A stretch of 64,000 bases of DNA, taken from assembly GCF_000155635.1 (NCBI RefSeq), contig NZ_DS990556.1, forward strand, positions 2,738,607 to 2,802,606, given 5' to 3'. Below the pieces are notes generated by a model that was not told the DNA's origin, made no database searches, and was given only the letters and a program-made list of their open reading frames with translations. This DNA comes from Cyanobium sp. PCC 7001. Its GTDB lineage: Bacteria > Cyanobacteriota > Cyanobacteriia > PCC-6307 > Cyanobiaceae. Every line of letters begins with the position of its first letter. Position 1 is the first letter of the stretch. Both the position numbers and the translations under genes were made by a program. Positions 61,496 to 64,000 of this stretch are shown here, piece after piece.

Positions 61496-62232
61496 AGACT
61501 CCTGGCATCGGCTTCAGGCTGGGACGGCTGGGCCGGCACTGCGCCCTCGGCCTGGTGCTGCTGCTGGCCCCCATCGCCCTGGCGGCCTGCAGTGCGAACC
61601 GGGCCAACCAGGGAGCCCTCGGTTGCGCCACCGCCGCCACCCCCTGCCTGAACGGCCCGGCCACCGTGTCCCTGCAGACCAGCAAGGGGGCCGTGACGAT
61701 CCAACTGGACGGGGAGGCGGCTCCGCTGACGGCGGGAAATTTCGTGGACCTGGTGAAGCGGGGTGCCTATGACGGCACGGTGTTCCACCGGGTGGTGCGT
61801 GATCCCACCCCCTTCGTGGTGCAGGGCGGCGACCCGACCAGCGCCAATCCGGTGGTGCCGCCCAGCCAGTACGGCACCGGCAGCTACATCGATCCCGACA
61901 CCGGTGAAGCGCGGCTGATCCCCCTTGAGGTGAAGCTGCAGGACGAGCCCAGCCCGCGCTACGGCGAGCCCCTCACGGCTCCGGGGGTGACCCGCCAGCT
62001 CGCCCTGGCCCACCAGCGGGGAGCTGTGGCGATGGCCCGCTCCGCCGATCCGAATTCCGCCAGCGCCCAGTTCTATGTGGCGCTGGAGGCCCTGCCGGAA
62101 CTGGATGGTCGCTACGCCGTCTTCGGCCGGGTGAGTGAGGGGATGGAGGTGATCGACACGATCCGCCAGGGGGACAAGATCACCAAGGCGAGCCTGGTGT
62201 CCGGCGGCAAGCTGGTCAAAGGTGGGGTCTGA
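61492..62232 (+). CDS. Cyclophilin-type peptidyl-prolyl isomerase, lipoprotein
   Basis: A 246-residue protein with a lipoprotein signal ([13 protein letters not shown], lipobox LAAC, Cys ~33). The cyclophilin domain (~55-240) has [65 protein letters not shown] and [14 protein letters not shown]. It would fold exported proteins at the thylakoid or plasma membrane. Coupled to ycf4 by an ATGA overlap, suggesting joint expression during photosystem assembly. Confidence 0.94.
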   Translation: MKTPGIGFRLGRLGRHCALGLVLLLAPIALAACSANRANQGALGCATAATPCLNGPATVSLQTSKGAVTIQLDGEAAPLTAGNFVDLVKRGAYDGTVFHRVVRDPTPFVVQGGDPTSANPVVPPSQYGTGSYIDPDTGEARLIPLEVKLQDEPSPRYGEPLTAPGVTRQLALAHQRGAVAMARSADPNSASAQFYVALEALPELDGRYAVFGRVSEGMEVIDTIRQGDKITKASLVSGGKLVKGGV

Positions 62233-62288
62233 ACCGGAGCGGTTCGCAGGTGTCGGCTCGAAGGCGTCGGCTGAATGGCGGCGACGGC

Positions 62289-62819
62289 TCAGGCCGGCAC
62301 CCGCTTGTTGGAGGCGGTGACCCGCAGGAAGGCGGTGTTCACGCCTGAAGCCCTCTCCAGCGCCACCTTGCCGGTGCGGGCGATCTCAAGGATGCCGAAC
62401 GGTTCCATCACCTGTTCCAGGGCCACCAGTTTGCCCGGATCGCCAACCACCTCCAGGGTGAGGGCGTCATCGGCCACATCCACCACGTTGGCCCGGAACA
62501 CCTGCACCAGATCGAGGATGGCGCTGCGCTGCTCGGCCGGTGCGGCCACCTTGAGCAGCATCAGCTCCCGTTCCACCGAGGGGAGCCTGGAGAGATCGAT
62601 CACCCCGAGCACGTTGATCAGCTTGTCCAGCTGCTTGGTCATCTGGGCGAGGGTGCGATCGTCCCCCTCCACCACCATGGTGAGGCGGGACATGCCTTCC
62701 CGTTCGGCCGGACCCACCGCCAGGCTCTCGATGTTGAAGCCCCGGCGGGCGAACAGGCCGGAGATGCGGCTGAGGGCGCCCGATTCGTCTTCCACCAGCA
62801 CCGACAGGGTGTGCTTCAT
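62289..62819 (-). CDS. ilvH: Acetolactate synthase small (regulatory) subunit
   Basis: A 176-residue ACT-domain subunit controlling branched-chain amino-acid synthesis. [20 protein letters not shown] and [17 protein letters not shown] form the ACT domain that binds valine; [22 protein letters not shown] and the C-terminal [21 protein letters not shown] are conserved. ATG at 62819 overlaps the hydrolase stop by 4 bp. Confidence 0.96.
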   Translation of the reverse strand: MKHTLSVLVEDESGALSRISGLFARRGFNIESLAVGPAEREGMSRLTMVVEGDDRTLAQMTKQLDKLINVLGVIDLSRLPSVERELMLLKVAAPAEQRSAILDLVQVFRANVVDVADDALTLEVVGDPGKLVALEQVMEPFGILEIARTGKVALERASGVNTAFLRVTASNKRVPA

Positions 62820-63844
62820 GGCTTGGGGAGCGGGCCAGGCTGATCCGCCCAAACTACCGCTCGGCCCTCGGCCCTCACCTCCGGTGTGGCCGCGAGCCAG
62901 CGGAGCAGGGCGGCATTGAAGTGTTCGGGAACTTCGTCGTGGGGGCAGTGGCCGCAGTGCTCCAGATCCACCACCGGCAGGTCCGGACGCAGCCGCTGGA
63001 TCTGCTCGGCCACCTGGATGGGCACCAGCTGGTCCCCCTGGCCCCAGATCAGCAGCAGGGGCCGCTGCAGCCGCTGCAGCAGGGTGGGGGCCGTGGCGGC
63101 GTGGGGCCGCAGGGCCATGGCGATGCTCATGGCCCGCAGGGAGCGCACCGCCCCGGGCCGGCGGGCCGGCCGGGCGATCAGCCGGTGCAGCTCCTGGTCG
63201 CCGATCACCGGGCGGGCGTAGGCCGACTGGATGCCCAGGGCCAGCAGGGGGGAGTGGGCCAGGAGCGGCACCAGCAGTTCCAGCGGCAGCAGGCGGCAGA
63301 GCACGATCACCCCCCAGCGCTTGAGACGCCGCCGCCACGGGCGTCGCCGCGGCGGCCAGGACCGCGGCCCCAGCAGCAGGGCCGGATCCGGCAGGGGGGC
63401 CGCCACCACGGCGCCCACCCAGCCCGGGAACAGGGTGGCGCAGGTGAGAGCCACCAGACCCCCCAGTGAGTGCCCCACCAGCACCGCCGGATGGCCCACC
63501 ACCTCGGCCAGGAACGCCTGCACCTGGCGGGCCCAGAGCCGGTTGTCGAGCCGGCGGCGGCGGTGCGGCCCCGGCTGGTCGGAGGCTCCGAAACCGATCA
63601 GATCCAGGGCAAACACGTGCCATCCGGCCCCGGCCAGGACCATCGCGTTGCGCCGCCAGTGGCCACTGGCGGCCGCGAAGCCATGCAGCAGCACCACAGT
63701 GCCCGCCGTGGCCGAACCCCCATCCGCCGGTGCCAGATGGCGCCAGTGCACGGCCAGACCCTGCCAGGTCCAGGTGCTGTGCTCACCCCAGTCGATGCCA
63801 CCATCGCCGGCCGGGGGCATGCCATGGGAGTCCGCTGGAGGCAT
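62816..63844 (-). CDS. Alpha/beta hydrolase
   Basis: A 342-residue hydrolase. The fold begins [18 protein letters not shown] (oxyanion region, ~48-65), [12 protein letters not shown] (~80), nucleophile elbow [13 protein letters not shown] with Ser ~122, [15 protein letters not shown] (acid Asp, ~275) and [14 protein letters not shown] (His, ~300). So the Ser-Asp-His triad is present. It resembles cyanobacterial hydrolases of pheophytinase/haloperoxidase type; substrate unknown. The first ~20 residues are non-conserved. Confidence 0.88.
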   Translation of the reverse strand: MPPADSHGMPPAGDGGIDWGEHSTWTWQGLAVHWRHLAPADGGSATAGTVVLLHGFAAASGHWRRNAMVLAGAGWHVFALDLIGFGASDQPGPHRRRRLDNRLWARQVQAFLAEVVGHPAVLVGHSLGGLVALTCATLFPGWVGAVVAAPLPDPALLLGPRSWPPRRRPWRRRLKRWGVIVLCRLLPLELLVPLLAHSPLLALGIQSAYARPVIGDQELHRLIARPARRPGAVRSLRAMSIAMALRPHAATAPTLLQRLQRPLLLIWGQGDQLVPIQVAEQIQRLRPDLPVVDLEHCGHCPHDEVPEHFNAALLRWLAATPEVRAEGRAVVWADQPGPLPKP

Positions 63845-63905
63845 CGGGAGCGGTGAAGGGGCCGGAGCGCGATCGGCCAGGTGCGTTCAGGTCGGAGCAC
63901 CCTGA

Positions 63906-63920
63906 TTACGTTGACCGTAA
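63906..63920. promoter_or_regulatory. Inverted repeat TTACG-N5-CGTAA
   Basis: A perfect 5-bp dyad with TTGAC as spacer, about 18 bases before the edge gene at 63938. It overlaps a possible -35 (TTGACC). It could be an operator, but nothing identifies its regulator. Confidence 0.35.
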
Positions 63921-63937
63921 CGGGTCTGGATCCACGG

Positions 63938-64000
63938 ATGAGAAAGCGCCGGAAACTGCGGCTGAGTGTCGGCCTCTCTGGCCTGCTGCTCACGGTGGTG
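63938..64000 (+). CDS. N-terminus of exported or membrane protein, cut by right edge
   Basis: Only 21 codons are visible: a strongly basic start (MRKRRKLRLSV) leading into a hydrophobic segment (GLSGLLLTVV). This is the form of a signal peptide or membrane anchor. The family cannot be told from so little. Confidence 0.5.
   Translation, partial: MRKRRKLRLSVGLSGLLLTVV

Noticed and set aside
1-64000. CRISPR arrays, rRNA genes, insertion-sequence transposases
   Set aside because: Looked for on both strands; no regularly spaced repeats, rRNA sequence or transposase motifs were seen.

Overview
The window is chromosome of a high-GC cyanobacterium. Overlapping psbD and psbC, ycf4, a CpcS/CpeS-type phycobiliprotein lyase, a ZipN/Ftn2 division protein, a group 2 sigma factor and several cyanobacteria-specific families (DUF3122, DUF3611, DUF1517, Npun_F0494, ThiD2-ThiE fusion) all point this way. 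The GC-rich codon use, very tight gene packing and compact gene order fit the Synechococcus/Cyanobium (alpha-cyanobacterial) group. The exact species cannot be fixed from the sequence alone.

Left part (1-14.1 kb) is accessory DNA. Positions 1-2.1 kb are visibly more AT-rich and hold two unrecognised genes and a small excisionase-like gene. A truncated C-terminal piece of a tyrosine integrase follows (2.15-2.36 kb), then a FitAB-type toxin-antitoxin pair. Next comes a coherent copper-handling cluster: PepSY-type membrane protein, DUF3721 protein, CopM-like DUF305 protein, divergent MerR-family regulator, His-rich-motif TPR protein, Cu+-type P1B ATPase, anchored cupredoxin, multicopper oxidase with a Met/Gly-rich insert, DUF411 protein and a glutaredoxin-MauE fusion. 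Three promoters in the cluster share one MerR-type architecture: -35, CTCC-N7-RGAG dyad, 19-bp spacer, 24-30 bp from the -10 to the start codon. This predicts a single metal-responsive regulon. The cluster ends at an intact tyrosine integrase beside tRNA-Ala(GGC). The last 44 codons of that integrase plus 72 bp are duplicated 10.6 kb away at the left border, so the cargo lies between two copies of the integrase end.

The rest (14.2-64 kb) is core genome with no further mobile DNA seen. 14.4-24.8 kb: lexA, argF, ftsH, an SRAP-Nif11 gene pair, DUF427, mscS, ribD, DUF3122, GH116 glucosidase. 25-33.6 kb: cofactor and housekeeping genes (cobL, nadK, pheS, surE, ribF, thiE, thiS) with an atypical response regulator. 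33.6-46 kb: larB, ispF, NfeD/SPFH pair, trmD, lyase, era, Bax-inhibitor-like protein, phoH, rpsP, ffh. 46-57 kb: zipN, pdhA, deacetylase-fold enzyme, sigma factor, nnr, mnmA, ferredoxin-cobQ-Npun_F0494, maf. 57-64 kb: a secreted Cys-rich protein, psbC/psbD, ycf4, cyclophilin, ilvH, a hydrolase, and the first codons of a gene cut by the right edge.

Many neighbours overlap by 1-4 bp (ATGA, GTGA, TGATG), which suggests translational coupling and also fixed several start codons. A 38-residue single-helix membrane protein is hidden on the strand opposite the extended 3' end of ribF.
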